DNA from: Brevibacterium antiquum | Lineage (GTDB): Bacteria; Actinomycetota; Actinomycetes; Actinomycetales; Brevibacteriaceae | Direction of reading: 5' to 3' | DNA length: 64,000 nucleotides | Assembly (NCBI RefSeq): GCF_016107655.1 | Contig: NZ_JABASX010000010.1 | Location: 124,001 to 188,000 of the forward strand | In this document: positions 26,191 to 34,890 of the stretch, in pieces | Layout: the number at the start of each line of letters is the position of its first letter | Position numbering within the stretch: the stretch's first letter is position 1 | The notes under the pieces: generated by a model | The model's input: only the letters and a program-made list of their open reading frames with translations | What the model was told of the DNA's origin: nothing | Databases searched by the model: none | Made by a program: the position numbers and the translations under genes

Positions 26191-27669
26191 ATGAGCAACG
26201 CTGAGGTAGATGCCGTCGTCGTCGGATCGGGCCCCAATGGCATGGCCGCCGCCGTGACCATGGCTCGAGCCGGTCTGTCCGTGCAGGTGTACGAGACCCA
26301 ATCGACCATCGGCGGTGGTGCCCGCACCCTTGACTTGGGCCTGGCTCCGGGCATCACCCACGACATCTGCTCTGCCGTGCACCCCTTGGCGATCTCGAGT
26401 CCTTTCTTCGTCGACTTCGACCTGCGCGCTCGGGGCCTCGAGTTCACCACTCCGGAGGTCTCCTACGCCCAGCCGTTGGACAATCAGCCCGCTGCGCTGG
26501 CCTTCCACGATCTCGAAACGACGGTCGACCACCTCGGCGCGGCCGGACCCGAATGGCGACGGTTCTTCGCTCCTCTCCTCGAACGTGTCGATGACGCGAT
26601 CTGGCTCTCCCTCGGTGACAAGCGCTCCGTTCCGGAGACCCTGCGCGATGTTCCCGGGATCGCCAATGTGGTGAAATTCGGACTGCGGCTGCTGTCCCAG
26701 GCGAGCCCGGCCTGGAACATTCCGCTTTCACATGAGACGTCTCAGTCGCTGTTCACCGGTGTTGCCGCACATGCGATCGGTGGGCTGCCGGCCATGGGCA
26801 CGGCCGCCACGGCCACCATGCTCTCGACCGTCGCCCACGCTGCCGGATGGCCGTCCCCTGTGGGTGGTTCGCAGGCGATCATCGACGCCATGGTCGCCGA
26901 CCTCGAGGCCCATGGCGGCACGGTGACGACGAACGCGCGCATCGAGCACGTCTCCGATATACCGCCCGCCCGTGCCTATCTCCTCGACACCTCGGCACTG
27001 AATGCGGCTCAGATCTTCTCCGGCCTCATCCCGGCCAAGGTCGACAGATCGCTGCGCAGCTTCAAGCAGGGCAACGCCGCAGCCAAGGTGGACTTCGTCC
27101 TCAACGGGCCCGTGCCCTGGGCCGATCCCAACATCAACCGCGCCGGCACCATCCACGTCGGAGGAACCAGGACGCAGATGGCCGCCGCCGAGGCGGAGGT
27201 GATCGCCGGACGCATGCCGACCCACCCTGTCAGCTTGGTCTCCGACCCGACCGTGTTCGACCCATCGCGTGAAGTGGGCGGCCTGCGACCATTGTGGACG
27301 TATGCCCATGTCCCCTTCGACTGCCCTCTCGATCCGGCCGAATACATCATCAGACAGATGGAGCGCTTCGCCCCCGGCTTCCGCGACACGATCGTGACCT
27401 ACAACTCGATCCCCGCATCGGAGATGGCAGGCCACAACCAGAACTACATCGGCGGCGACATCGCCACCGGGCTCGTCTCCTTCTACCGGATGATGGCCCG
27501 CCCGCGCACCAGCTGGGACAACTACAGCCTCGGCGTCCCCGGCGCCTACCTGTGTTCGGCAGCGACGCCACCGGCACCCGGCGTGCACGGCATGAACGGC
27601 TGGTTCGCCGCCAAACGGGCGCTGAAGACACGGTTCGGAATCACCGAGGCGCCGAGCCTGGCGCCCTGA
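26191..27669 (+). CDS. Phytoene-desaturase-like FAD-dependent oxidoreductase
   Basis: The 492-residue protein opens with a dinucleotide fold, VVVGSGPNGMAAAVTMARAG, followed by YETQSTIGGGARTLDL, the CrtI/NAD(P)-binding-8 type of FAD motif. The C-terminal part (GVYLCSAATPPAPGVHGMNGW-like GAYLCSAATPPAPGVHGMNG) is the second FAD-contacting segment of that family. No carotenoid synthesis genes are adjacent, so a general retinol-saturase or desaturase-like role is possible. The gene begins 4 bp after the kinase stop. Its 3' end overlaps the convergent EamA gene by 29 bp. Confidence 0.87.
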   Translation: MSNAEVDAVVVGSGPNGMAAAVTMARAGLSVQVYETQSTIGGGARTLDLGLAPGITHDICSAVHPLAISSPFFVDFDLRARGLEFTTPEVSYAQPLDNQPAALAFHDLETTVDHLGAAGPEWRRFFAPLLERVDDAIWLSLGDKRSVPETLRDVPGIANVVKFGLRLLSQASPAWNIPLSHETSQSLFTGVAAHAIGGLPAMGTAATATMLSTVAHAAGWPSPVGGSQAIIDAMVADLEAHGGTVTTNARIEHVSDIPPARAYLLDTSALNAAQIFSGLIPAKVDRSLRSFKQGNAAAKVDFVLNGPVPWADPNINRAGTIHVGGTRTQMAAAEAEVIAGRMPTHPVSLVSDPTVFDPSREVGGLRPLWTYAHVPFDCPLDPAEYIIRQMERFAPGFRDTIVTYNSIPASEMAGHNQNYIGGDIATGLVSFYRMMARPRTSWDNYSLGVPGAYLCSAATPPAPGVHGMNGWFAAKRALKTRFGITEAPSLAP

Positions 27670-28621
27670 GCTCGTCCCCTGGACTCCGAGCAACGTGGGA
27701 TCTCCTCCGCAATCGCCACACCCCGTTGGCCACGGCCACCGCGAGGACAACGAGGCCTGCACCGATCGCCTGCCCCAGGGTGAGCATTTCGCCGAGGATG
27801 AGCGCCGCGAGCACAAGGGCGAGCACGGGCTGGATGAGCAGCAGGCTCGCCGTCATCGTCGGCACCAATCGGACGCTGCCCCTGTTGATGAACAGCCACG
27901 CCACCACCTGCCCCAACAGGGCCAAGGCGATGAGGTACATCCATGACTTCGGGCTGATCCCGGCCAGGTGGAGGCCGCCGGTGAACTGCGCGATGATCGC
28001 CGAGGTCACCGCCGCCGAGGCTGTCGCCCAGGCCAACGGCTGAAGTGTTCCCTCGGCCTTGCGCCTGGTCCCACGGCGGGTGAGGAACATGTACACCCCG
28101 TAGCCGATACCCGCGATCAGACCGAGAACGGTGCCGAGGACGGCACTGTCCCCCACCTCGGTCAGCGTGACGATGCCTCCCACCAGGCCGACGCCGATGA
28201 GCATCAGCGGAAGTGCGATGAGGAAACGTGGACTCACACGCTCACGATCGACGAGCAGCGCGAGCAATGGCAGGACGATGACCTGGACATTGACGAGCAC
28301 GGTCGAGACACCCGCGCCCACGAGGTAGATCGACGCCGTCCACGCAATGTAGTCGATGCCCAGCGCGATACCGGCCGCGATCGCCCAGAGGACCCCTGTC
28401 CGAGAGAGTCCGCCATGGCGTCGGCGCTCAAACAGAGCCAGGGGCACGAGGGCGATGACGGCGATCGCACACCGCAGCACGGCCGTCGTCGCCGCATCCA
28501 CGCCCGCAAGCTTGACCAGGATCGCCGAGATCGACAGGCACAGAGCACCCCCGAGCACCGCCGAGACGGCGAGCGCGGTCTGCGGCTCCGGCGTCGGAGC
28601 GGACCTGGGTATGAAGGTCAT
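27641..28621 (-). CDS. EamA/DMT family transporter
   Basis: The 326-residue protein has ten predicted membrane helices in two EamA repeats, beginning ALAVSAVLGGALCLSISAILVKLAG. The second repeat includes LVPTMTASLLLIQPVLALVLAALILGE, split by its conserved Gln-Pro. Drug/metabolite transporters of this type export amino acids or metabolites. Its ATG lies 6 nt after TACGGT, so the message may be leaderless. A charged, Arg-rich C-terminal tail overlaps the end of the oxidoreductase gene. Substrate is unknown. Confidence 0.87.
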   Translation of the reverse strand: MTFIPRSAPTPEPQTALAVSAVLGGALCLSISAILVKLAGVDAATTAVLRCAIAVIALVPLALFERRRHGGLSRTGVLWAIAAGIALGIDYIAWTASIYLVGAGVSTVLVNVQVIVLPLLALLVDRERVSPRFLIALPLMLIGVGLVGGIVTLTEVGDSAVLGTVLGLIAGIGYGVYMFLTRRGTRRKAEGTLQPLAWATASAAVTSAIIAQFTGGLHLAGISPKSWMYLIALALLGQVVAWLFINRGSVRLVPTMTASLLLIQPVLALVLAALILGEMLTLGQAIGAGLVVLAVAVANGVWRLRRRSHVARSPGDELRAPGSAPR

Positions 28622-28627
28622 ATGCTG

Positions 28628-28633
28628 ACCGTA
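28628..28633 (-). promoter_or_regulatory. Probable leaderless promoter of the EamA gene
   Basis: TACGGT on the minus strand is followed by CAGCAT and the ATG at 28621. Confidence 0.45.
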
Positions 28634-28719
28634 TGCCCGCGGGCCCGATTTGGCACTATCTGCGGCTCATATCGGGACCGTCCAGGCTCGCCCCGGCGAT
28701 GATGAGAGGTGATTCTCGC

Positions 28720-29909
28720 TCAGATGTGTTCGTTGAGGATCGCGCCCAACAGGGTCAGGGCATCGACCATCTCATCATCGGACTGGCCCGAGTAGCTGAA
28801 CCGGGCATAGTTACTGCGGTGTTCGGTTGGGAAGAACGATTCGCCGGGCACGTAGGCGACCCGTGCTTCGGGCAGGGCGTGTTCAGCCATGAAGGCGGTC
28901 GTGTCGAAGCCTTCGGGGAAGGTCACCCAGGTGAAGAGCCCACCTTCGGGCCTGGTCACGGTCACCTCGGCGGGGAAATGTTCGGTCATCGTCGAGACCA
29001 TGAGGTCGCGCTTGGCGCGGTAGACCCCGCGCATCGCTGAGACGTGGGCATCAATGTCGAAGGTGTCGAGGAAGCGCGTCACCGCTGTCATGTTCAGGGT
29101 CGACGATTGGGTGTCGGCGGCGAGCTTGAGCAGACCGAGCTTGTCGAGGATCTCCGGTGCCGCGCTCACCCAGCCCAACCTCACTCCGGGGGCGAGGATC
29201 TTCGAGAAGCTGCCGAGGTGAATGACCCGGTGCTCGGTGTCGAGTGAGGCCAGGGTCGGCAGCACTTCGCCCTCGAAGCGCAGCTCACGGTAGGGCGAAT
29301 CCTCAAGCACGAGAACGTCGTATTCGTTGGCCAGCTCGATGATGCGCTTCCGGCGTGCGAGGCTGAGGCTGACACCGGTCGGGTTCTGGAAGTCGGGGAT
29401 GACGTAGATGAACTTGATGTTCTCGGTCGTGGCCAGCCTCGTCTCAAGGGCGTCGACGTCCATACCCTCGGAGTCCATGTCAACGGCGGCGTACTCGGGC
29501 TGTGGCAGGGGTTGAAGGCGATGAGGGCACCGAGGAAGGTCGGGTTCTCCGTGACGATGACATCGCCTGGGTTGATGAGCAGCTTCGCCACCAGGTCCAG
29601 GCCCTGCTGGGCGCCCTGGAGAATGAGAACATCATCAGCATTCGTTGCCGAACCCGCGCTCGACATGCGTTCGGCGATCTGGGCCCGCAATCCGGGCAGT
29701 CCCGCCGAGGCCGTGTACTGCAGTGCGGTCGCACTCTCCTTGCTCAGGATCTCGGTATAGATCTGCTGGAGTTCGGCCGCGGGGAAGAGTGCGGCATCCG
29801 GGTACCCACCACCGAAGGAGGTGATGGAAGGATCGTCACCGTATTTGAGCAGCTCACGGATGGCGGAGGGCTGAACGCGAACGATGCGATCGGCGAACTT
29901 CGATGACAC
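28720..29909 (-). pseudogene. PLP-dependent aminotransferase (2-aminoadipate/MocR-like class I), frameshifted
   Basis: The N-terminal half (GTG 29909 after AAAGGAG) reads FGGGYPDAALFP through DVIVTENPTFLGALIAFNP and then leaves frame. The C-terminal half resumes with QPEYAAVDMDSEGMDV and continues to the end, including the PLP Lys in GSFSKILAPGVRLGW. At 29501-29504 a TG is duplicated; with one copy the frame would read CQPEYAAVD without interruption. The lesion is thus a 2-bp slippage insertion. An intact product would be about 395 residues and would transaminate an aromatic, branched or aminoadipate substrate. It may be a real mutation or a sequencing error. Confidence 0.85.
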
Positions 29910-30097
29910 TGTTTCTCCTTTGAAGACTCAGCCATGAACACTGGCGACATGACAGGTGCTGACGGTACGGACACCACCGGTGATCCGCTGAGCATACAAC
30001 CGAATCATGGTGCTCGGGTGCGGTGTCCGTGGAGCAATTCACAGCGCTCAGATCATAGTTCGGTGCGTTCCCGCGGGGACGTTTCTGCTCGCCGACT

Positions 30098-31405
30098 TCA
30101 CTGTGTCGGCGGTCGCTGCCACGCATCTGCATCGTTGTCGTAGACCCACTCGACCACCTCGGTGACAGAGTCGACCACGTCATTCAGCCAGAACGTCATA
30201 TCCGGGTGCCAGCCCGCCATAAGGCTCGCAGTGCAGTCATCGGTGTTCCCGATCGTGGGCAGGGACGGTGAAGCTTCCACGAGACTGTGATCTCCGACTT
30301 CCACGACGGAGCCTGCGGTGCGCAGGTACCCGGCCAAACTCACGTGCACCCCATCGAAGTCCTCGGCCACTCGTGACCAGTCGGGGATCACCCACCGGCC
30401 CTTGCGCCCGGTCGTCTCGAACCAGACATAACGGCGTTGAGCAGTGACGTCGAGCGGAAAGCGCCGACACAGCTGCGCCCAGTCCTCGGGCCAGCGAATC
30501 TCAGCGATGCGGGCCTCCTGGCGCAGGCGCACGCGGCAGACCCGCGCGCGTTCGAGACCGAAATCGTCTTCGACGAGTTCGACCCCGATCGGGGTCTGGT
30601 CCGGCCAGGTTGATGTTGAGGTCCAGAGCCCATCGGGCGGGGTCGACCACCATTCGCCGCTGAGCTCGTCATTGGGGTCTTTGGCCAAGTCGTGACGGTA
30701 CTCGGTTTCCGTGGTGAGGACGTGGCCGAGCCACTCATCAAGGCCCCATGGCAGTTTGCCCCCGTCCCCCTCCGCAGACGAGAAGAGATCGGCGAGCGAG
30801 ATCGCGGGCCGGCTCTCTGCTTGGCCGATCGGGCCTGCCGGGTGCGTGAACATCGCCGGCAGACCGCCGCGATGTTCTTCATCGTCCCAGGCCAGAGCCC
30901 ATTGGTTCTCCGTGTCGAGGGGACGGGACCACGCGTCGAGCAGACCGGTGCCGATGAGCACCTCTGCGAAGAGTCGCAGGGCCTCACGCACCTCGGGTTC
31001 AGCGGCGACATGATCAGCCCCGTGCGGAGGCTGCCAGTACATGGCCCCTCCGATCACTTCAGCCATCGCGTGCTCGAGCTCGGCCTGGTTCGGGTTCGAG
31101 GGTGTGACGAATCGCAGCGTCTCAGCGACGTCGCCGGCCGTCACTGCGCCGGATTCCGGTTCCGAGTCACCCTCACCGAGGTACATCGCCACCGCGGCCC
31201 CCTTCGCCTTGTCGGCAAGATAGCCGGCGATGAAGACAGCACTGCGGAACTCGTCCAAGGCACGCGCCGACGCTGTGAGGGCCTGGCCTTCGTCATCGAA
31301 TTCGTCCTCACGCCCGCTCAGTGCCAGTCCCAACACGAGCGAGCGTCCCCGCGGGGACGCCAAGAGATCCTCAGCAGTGAGCGGGCGGTCATGCGACATA
31401 GTCAT
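30098..31405 (-). CDS. Hypothetical protein (435 aa)
   Basis: I do not recognise this protein. It is acidic, soluble and Trp-rich, with no signal peptide or membrane helix. The N-terminal third is helical and Ala-rich (GRSLVLGLALSGREDEF, FIAGYLADKAKGAAVAMYLGEG). The C-terminal part looks beta-rich, with RRYVWFETTGRKGRWVIPDW and VHVSLAGYLRTAGSVVEVGDH. It resembles long uncharacterised actinobacterial cytosolic proteins. ATG 31405 is chosen because TAGTGT ends 7 nt upstream and no Shine-Dalgarno sequence exists; GTG 31411 and ATG 31399 are alternatives. It follows the frameshifted DMT gene on the same strand. Confidence 0.75.
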   Translation of the reverse strand: MTMSHDRPLTAEDLLASPRGRSLVLGLALSGREDEFDDEGQALTASARALDEFRSAVFIAGYLADKAKGAAVAMYLGEGDSEPESGAVTAGDVAETLRFVTPSNPNQAELEHAMAEVIGGAMYWQPPHGADHVAAEPEVREALRLFAEVLIGTGLLDAWSRPLDTENQWALAWDDEEHRGGLPAMFTHPAGPIGQAESRPAISLADLFSSAEGDGGKLPWGLDEWLGHVLTTETEYRHDLAKDPNDELSGEWWSTPPDGLWTSTSTWPDQTPIGVELVEDDFGLERARVCRVRLRQEARIAEIRWPEDWAQLCRRFPLDVTAQRRYVWFETTGRKGRWVIPDWSRVAEDFDGVHVSLAGYLRTAGSVVEVGDHSLVEASPSLPTIGNTDDCTASLMAGWHPDMTFWLNDVVDSVTEVVEWVYDNDADAWQRPPTQ

Positions 31406-31412
31406 GGGCACA

Positions 31413-31418
31413 ACACTA
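31413..31418 (-). promoter_or_regulatory. Probable leaderless promoter of the 435-aa hypothetical gene
   Basis: TAGTGT on the minus strand is followed by 7 nt and the ATG at 31405. Confidence 0.4.
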
Positions 31419-31441
31419 GTTCGGTGTCAGGGACCGCGCCG

Positions 31442-32385
31442 TCAGGACGTCCCCGCGGGGACGTCGGCCACGTCTTCGACGTCTGTGGGCACCGCCTCGG
31501 CGAGGATCTTCGGCCCTTTCGCAGCGCGCATGCCCGCCCCGAGGACGCCGATGATGACGAGGACGGCTCCGCACATCTCCGCCACAGACACCGTCTCGCC
31601 GAGCACGAACCAGGCGGCACTCATACCGACGATGGGAACGAGCATCGAGAACGGTGCGACGACTCCAGCGGGGTTGCGCGACATCAGCCACGACCAGATG
31701 CCAGAACGAGGATGGTGGCGATGACAACGGTGTAGGCGAGCCCGGCGAGGCCCAGCCATCCGGTGGGAGTCATGAGCGTCGTCATCGACTGCCCGATAGA
31801 GTCTGGCCCCTCGACGACCAACGCAAGAAGGAGCATCGGCACGGGCGGAACCACCGACATCCACATCGTGAACTTCACCGGCTCGACCGAGTGCGCATGA
31901 CGGTTGCAGATGTTGCCGATCGCCCACCCCAGCCCGCCGGCCAGTGTGAGCAGGAACGGCAAGAAGCTCGCGCTCGAGTCCAGTCTCTGCCAGCCCACGA
32001 CGCCGAGCCCGGCCATGGCCACGATGAGGAACGCCATCTGTGATCCGCGGACCCGCTCTCGCAGGAACGTCATCCCCAGCAGCACCGTGAACGGCCCCGA
32101 AGCCTGGAGCACGAGGGAGGCCAGCCCCGCAGGCATCCCCGCCGCCATCGCCCAGTAGAGGAACAGGAACTGGAGGAGCCCGAAGCCGAGTCCGTAGCCC
32201 ACGATCCAGCGGAACTTCACGTCCGGTTTCGGGATGAACAGCAGCGCCGGAACGGCCAGCACGGCGAAGCGCAGGGCGACGAGGAAGAAGGGTGGGAACT
32301 GTTCGAGCGAGAAATCGATCGCCAGGAAGTTCAGTCCCCACATCACGGCCACCGAGGCAGCGAGCAAACAGTGTTTGAATGACAT
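31442..32385 (-). pseudogene. EamA/DMT family transporter, single frameshift
   Basis: The frame from ATG 32385 gives eight or so helices, through the Asn-bearing LGWAIGNICNRHAHSVEP to TVVIATILVLASGRG, then stops. The C-terminal helices (GIWSWLMSRNPAGVVAPFSMLVPIVGMSAAWFVLGE) lie in another frame starting near 31701. Loss of one G in a GGG run would explain it: CTGGGCATCTGG would read through as LGIWSW. The rest is intact, ending in a hydrophilic tail. The whole gene would encode about 314 residues. It is divergent from a LysR gene, the usual arrangement for amino acid exporters. Sequencing error and true decay cannot be separated here. Confidence 0.83.
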
Positions 32386-32463
32386 GACTTCATTCTCGAG
32401 TCGCCAGACAGTTAATACAATCGAAATGTTCTACACATACCTTGCAGCCCTACTTCACTCTTG

Positions 32464-32469
32464 TAGCAT
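32464..32469 (+). promoter_or_regulatory. Probable leaderless promoter of the LysR gene
   Basis: TAGCAT is followed by 6 nt and the ATG at 32476. The 90-bp divergent gap is AT-rich and must also hold the exporter promoter. Confidence 0.5.
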
Positions 32470-32475
32470 TGGCAC

Positions 32476-33561
32476 ATGGACCCCAGGCATCTTGAGCTGC
32501 TGCGCCGACTCGACGAACTCGGCAGCGTGACTGCCGTGGCCAGGGCGACGTATCGCACGCCTTCGGCGATATCGCAGCAGCTCAAACAGGCCACACGGGA
32601 TCTCGGACACACCCTCGTCGAACCCGAGGGCCGCGGGCTGAAGCTGACCAGTGCGGGCAGACTGCTGGCGGCAGGTGGTAAGGACGTGGCCTCAGCAATC
32701 GCCCGCGTGCAGGCGGACTGGGAGGACTACCTCGGCGATCCCTCCGGTGAAGTTCGGATTGCCGGGCTGCCCAGCGCTCTGGCCTACCTTGTGCCTTCTG
32801 CATTGCAACAGCTGCGGGAGACGAGCCCGAGGATCACCCTGCGCACCGTCGATGTGGATCTGGCCGAGCACGAGTTCGCGGGCCTGACCTCCGACGTCGA
32901 CATCGTCATCGCCCACAGCCTGATCTCCGAACGTCCGGCCGGGACCGAAGGGCTGAGCGTTGAGTGCCTGGCGACCGAACCCATCGATGTCGCGCTCGCG
33001 GACTCCCACCCTCTGGCTCGCCGGGATCATCTGAGACCCGAGGACCTCGTCGACGCTGAGTGGATCTGCGTTCCCCACGGATTCCCATTCACCACGATCC
33101 TGACGTCGATCGAACACGTCACAGGACGTGAGCTCGAGGTCACCCAGCGCATCCGGGACAACCGACTCATCGAGGCGATCGTGGCCTCAAGCGACCAGGT
33201 CGCCCTGCTGCCGCGATTCACGACCCCCAAAGACGCCGGACTCACGCTCCTCCCTCTGACAGGGGTCGCAACCACGCGTTGGGTCGTGGCGGTCATGGCT
33301 CCCGATACGGCCGAGCGCGCAGCCGTCAAACGTGTGCTCGACGCACTGCGGCACGACACTGAGCGAGTGGCTGCGAACAGGTCAGCGAGTCGCGGCGAAC
33401 CGCTTCGGGATCAGCTTCTCCAGGGGCAGGAACGCCGCCCAGCAGATGACCGTCGGCAGGAAGTGGATGCCCAGGGCGATGTAGGTCATGAGATGGAAGA
33501 GCATGAAGAAGATGACGGCACCATAGAGCCATCTGCCCTTGAGGAACAGCACGATCAGTGA
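32476..33561 (+). CDS. LysR family transcriptional regulator with abnormal C-terminal extension
   Basis: The N-terminal winged helix (MDPRHLELLRRLDELGSVTAVARA, with SAISQQLKQ as recognition helix) and the periplasmic-binding-like effector domain are intact to about residue 300 (VKRVLDALRHD). LysR proteins normally stop there. This frame runs on for about 60 residues of highly charged, non-homologous sequence (QERRPADDRRQEVDAQ) that is simply antisense to the HTTM gene, with which it overlaps by 180 bp. The original stop may have been lost. The regulator is divergent from the DMT exporter and probably controls it, as LysE/ArgP-like pairs do. Confidence 0.85.
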   Translation: MDPRHLELLRRLDELGSVTAVARATYRTPSAISQQLKQATRDLGHTLVEPEGRGLKLTSAGRLLAAGGKDVASAIARVQADWEDYLGDPSGEVRIAGLPSALAYLVPSALQQLRETSPRITLRTVDVDLAEHEFAGLTSDVDIVIAHSLISERPAGTEGLSVECLATEPIDVALADSHPLARRDHLRPEDLVDAEWICVPHGFPFTTILTSIEHVTGRELEVTQRIRDNRLIEAIVASSDQVALLPRFTTPKDAGLTLLPLTGVATTRWVVAVMAPDTAERAAVKRVLDALRHDTERVAANRSASRGEPLRDQLLQGQERRPADDRRQEVDAQGDVGHEMEEHEEDDGTIEPSALEEQHDQ

Positions 33562-34245
33562 GAGGAACTCGAACACCAGAGTCGCCCACTGCCCGGCGAT
33601 GAGCAGGCCCGGCATCTCGAGGAACGGCTTCGACCATTCGGCCCCGCGGCGCATCAGGGCCCAGATGATCACAGCGCCGTTGGCCCAGTGGGTGATGTTG
33701 CCCGAGGCGATCCACTTCATCACCACCGAATAGAAGTAGGTGAGCACGACGGAGATCTGCACGACTCGCAGCGCCCACCCTGCCTTCGCCGAGGTGGCCC
33801 CCACATCCCTGAACCGTGCGACTCCGACCGTCGGCAGCACCACGACGGCGATGACGAGCGCCATGTGGTCGTGGGCGACATAGCCATAGCCCTGGGTATA
33901 GAACATCCACAGCCCGAAGGTGATCGCGACGATCCAGCCGCTGATTCGCTGGAGGACGCCGGCGGCAGCCATGAGAGCGAAGACGATGATCGCGGCGAGC
34001 AGGATCTGCGCGCCGAGGACGCTGACCGGTGGGATGTGGAGGAACCTGGCCAGCCACAGCGGTTTGTAGAGGTCGGGAGTCCAACCGTGCGGGATGACGT
34101 CGGCGGAGATCGTGAGCACGTCGATGATGACGAAGATGTAGACGATGACGCGGAAGACTGCGACGCGGGCCAGAGAGATCTGGGGCGTGAACCAGGCGAC
34201 GATCGGATTGCCGACCTTCGCCTCGGCGGTGGTGGAATTGCTCAC
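33382..34245 (-). CDS. HTTM-domain-like membrane protein
   Basis: The 287-residue protein has about seven or eight helices. The ordered landmarks are SLARVAVFRVIVYIFVIIDVL, IPHGWTPDLYKPLWLAR, TQGYGYVAHDHMALVIAVVVLP and YFYSVVMKWIASGNITHW. This matches the HTTM fold shared with vitamin-K-dependent gamma-carboxylase. The His-Asp-His in VAHDHM and the Lys in MKWI are candidates for family active-site residues. Bacterial HTTM proteins mostly lack a known function. GTG 34243-34245 overlaps the upstream gene as GTGA, after GGGAGG. The small membrane protein upstream is likely its partner. Confidence 0.75.
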   Translation of the reverse strand: MSNSTTAEAKVGNPIVAWFTPQISLARVAVFRVIVYIFVIIDVLTISADVIPHGWTPDLYKPLWLARFLHIPPVSVLGAQILLAAIIVFALMAAAGVLQRISGWIVAITFGLWMFYTQGYGYVAHDHMALVIAVVVLPTVGVARFRDVGATSAKAGWALRVVQISVVLTYFYSVVMKWIASGNITHWANGAVIIWALMRRGAEWSKPFLEMPGLLIAGQWATLVFEFLSLIVLFLKGRWLYGAVIFFMLFHLMTYIALGIHFLPTVICWAAFLPLEKLIPKRFAATR

Positions 34246-34817
34246 TGCACCTCCCAGGTCGCCAAGATCTTGTGTTCGGGTTCGCCGACGCTGCGGCCGT
34301 TCTCCAACTGGGTCACGGTGCGGCAGAGGATCATCTGCTCCGGTTTCGGCTCGTCAGGATGGAGGCGCTCAAAGGAGTCGGCCATGGGCTGCAGAAGTTC
34401 CGGGTTGGCGATGACCCGATCGAGCTGGGATTCGATGTCCCCGCGTTCGATCCCGACGGTGTCCGTGTTGAAGCCGAGCCGACGTGGTTCGTCCTCACCG
34501 GGGAACTGCGCTTCGATGCACGTCGCATTCACCGTGCCGTTGAGGTCCTTGGCGGTCGCGTACTGGGTGAGTGACCCGAGCGGGAAGAAGTCGTTGGTGT
34601 TGAGGAACTGTCCGCAGGTGAGAATGACGAGGGCCATGGCGGTTGCTCCGAGACGCCATACGATCGACCACGTCGTCATCGGCTCTGGCTTCGTGGCAGT
34701 CGCAGTGGCAGTCGCAGACTCGGCGGCAGTCGTCGGTTCGGCGGCAGTCGTTGACTCCTCGGCAGACTCCGACGGCGGTTTCCTGTTCGTCACAAGTCGA
34801 CGCTTCTTCTCATCCAT
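34242..34817 (-). CDS. Single-pass membrane protein, probable partner of the HTTM-like protein
   Basis: The 191-residue protein has a Thr/Ala-rich cytosolic N-terminus with ATATATATKP repeats, one helix at about 53-70 (VWRLGATAMALVILTCGQFL) and an extracytoplasmic domain of about 120 residues with two Cys (NATCIEAQF and MILCRTV) that could form a disulfide. I do not recognise the domain. Its stop overlaps the HTTM start, so the two are made together. In form it resembles small partner proteins found beside actinobacterial HTTM genes, but no activity can be inferred. Confidence 0.72.
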   Translation of the reverse strand: MDEKKRRLVTNRKPPSESAEESTTAAEPTTAAESATATATATKPEPMTTWSIVWRLGATAMALVILTCGQFLNTNDFFPLGSLTQYATAKDLNGTVNATCIEAQFPGEDEPRRLGFNTDTVGIERGDIESQLDRVIANPELLQPMADSFERLHPDEPKPEQMILCRTVTQLENGRSVGEPEHKILATWEVQ

Positions 34818-34890
34818 GCGCTGTGTGGTTCATTCTCTCGACGCCGCGGGTACGCAGACTATCGTAGCCGCCAGGTAGCTGGAGGGTGGG

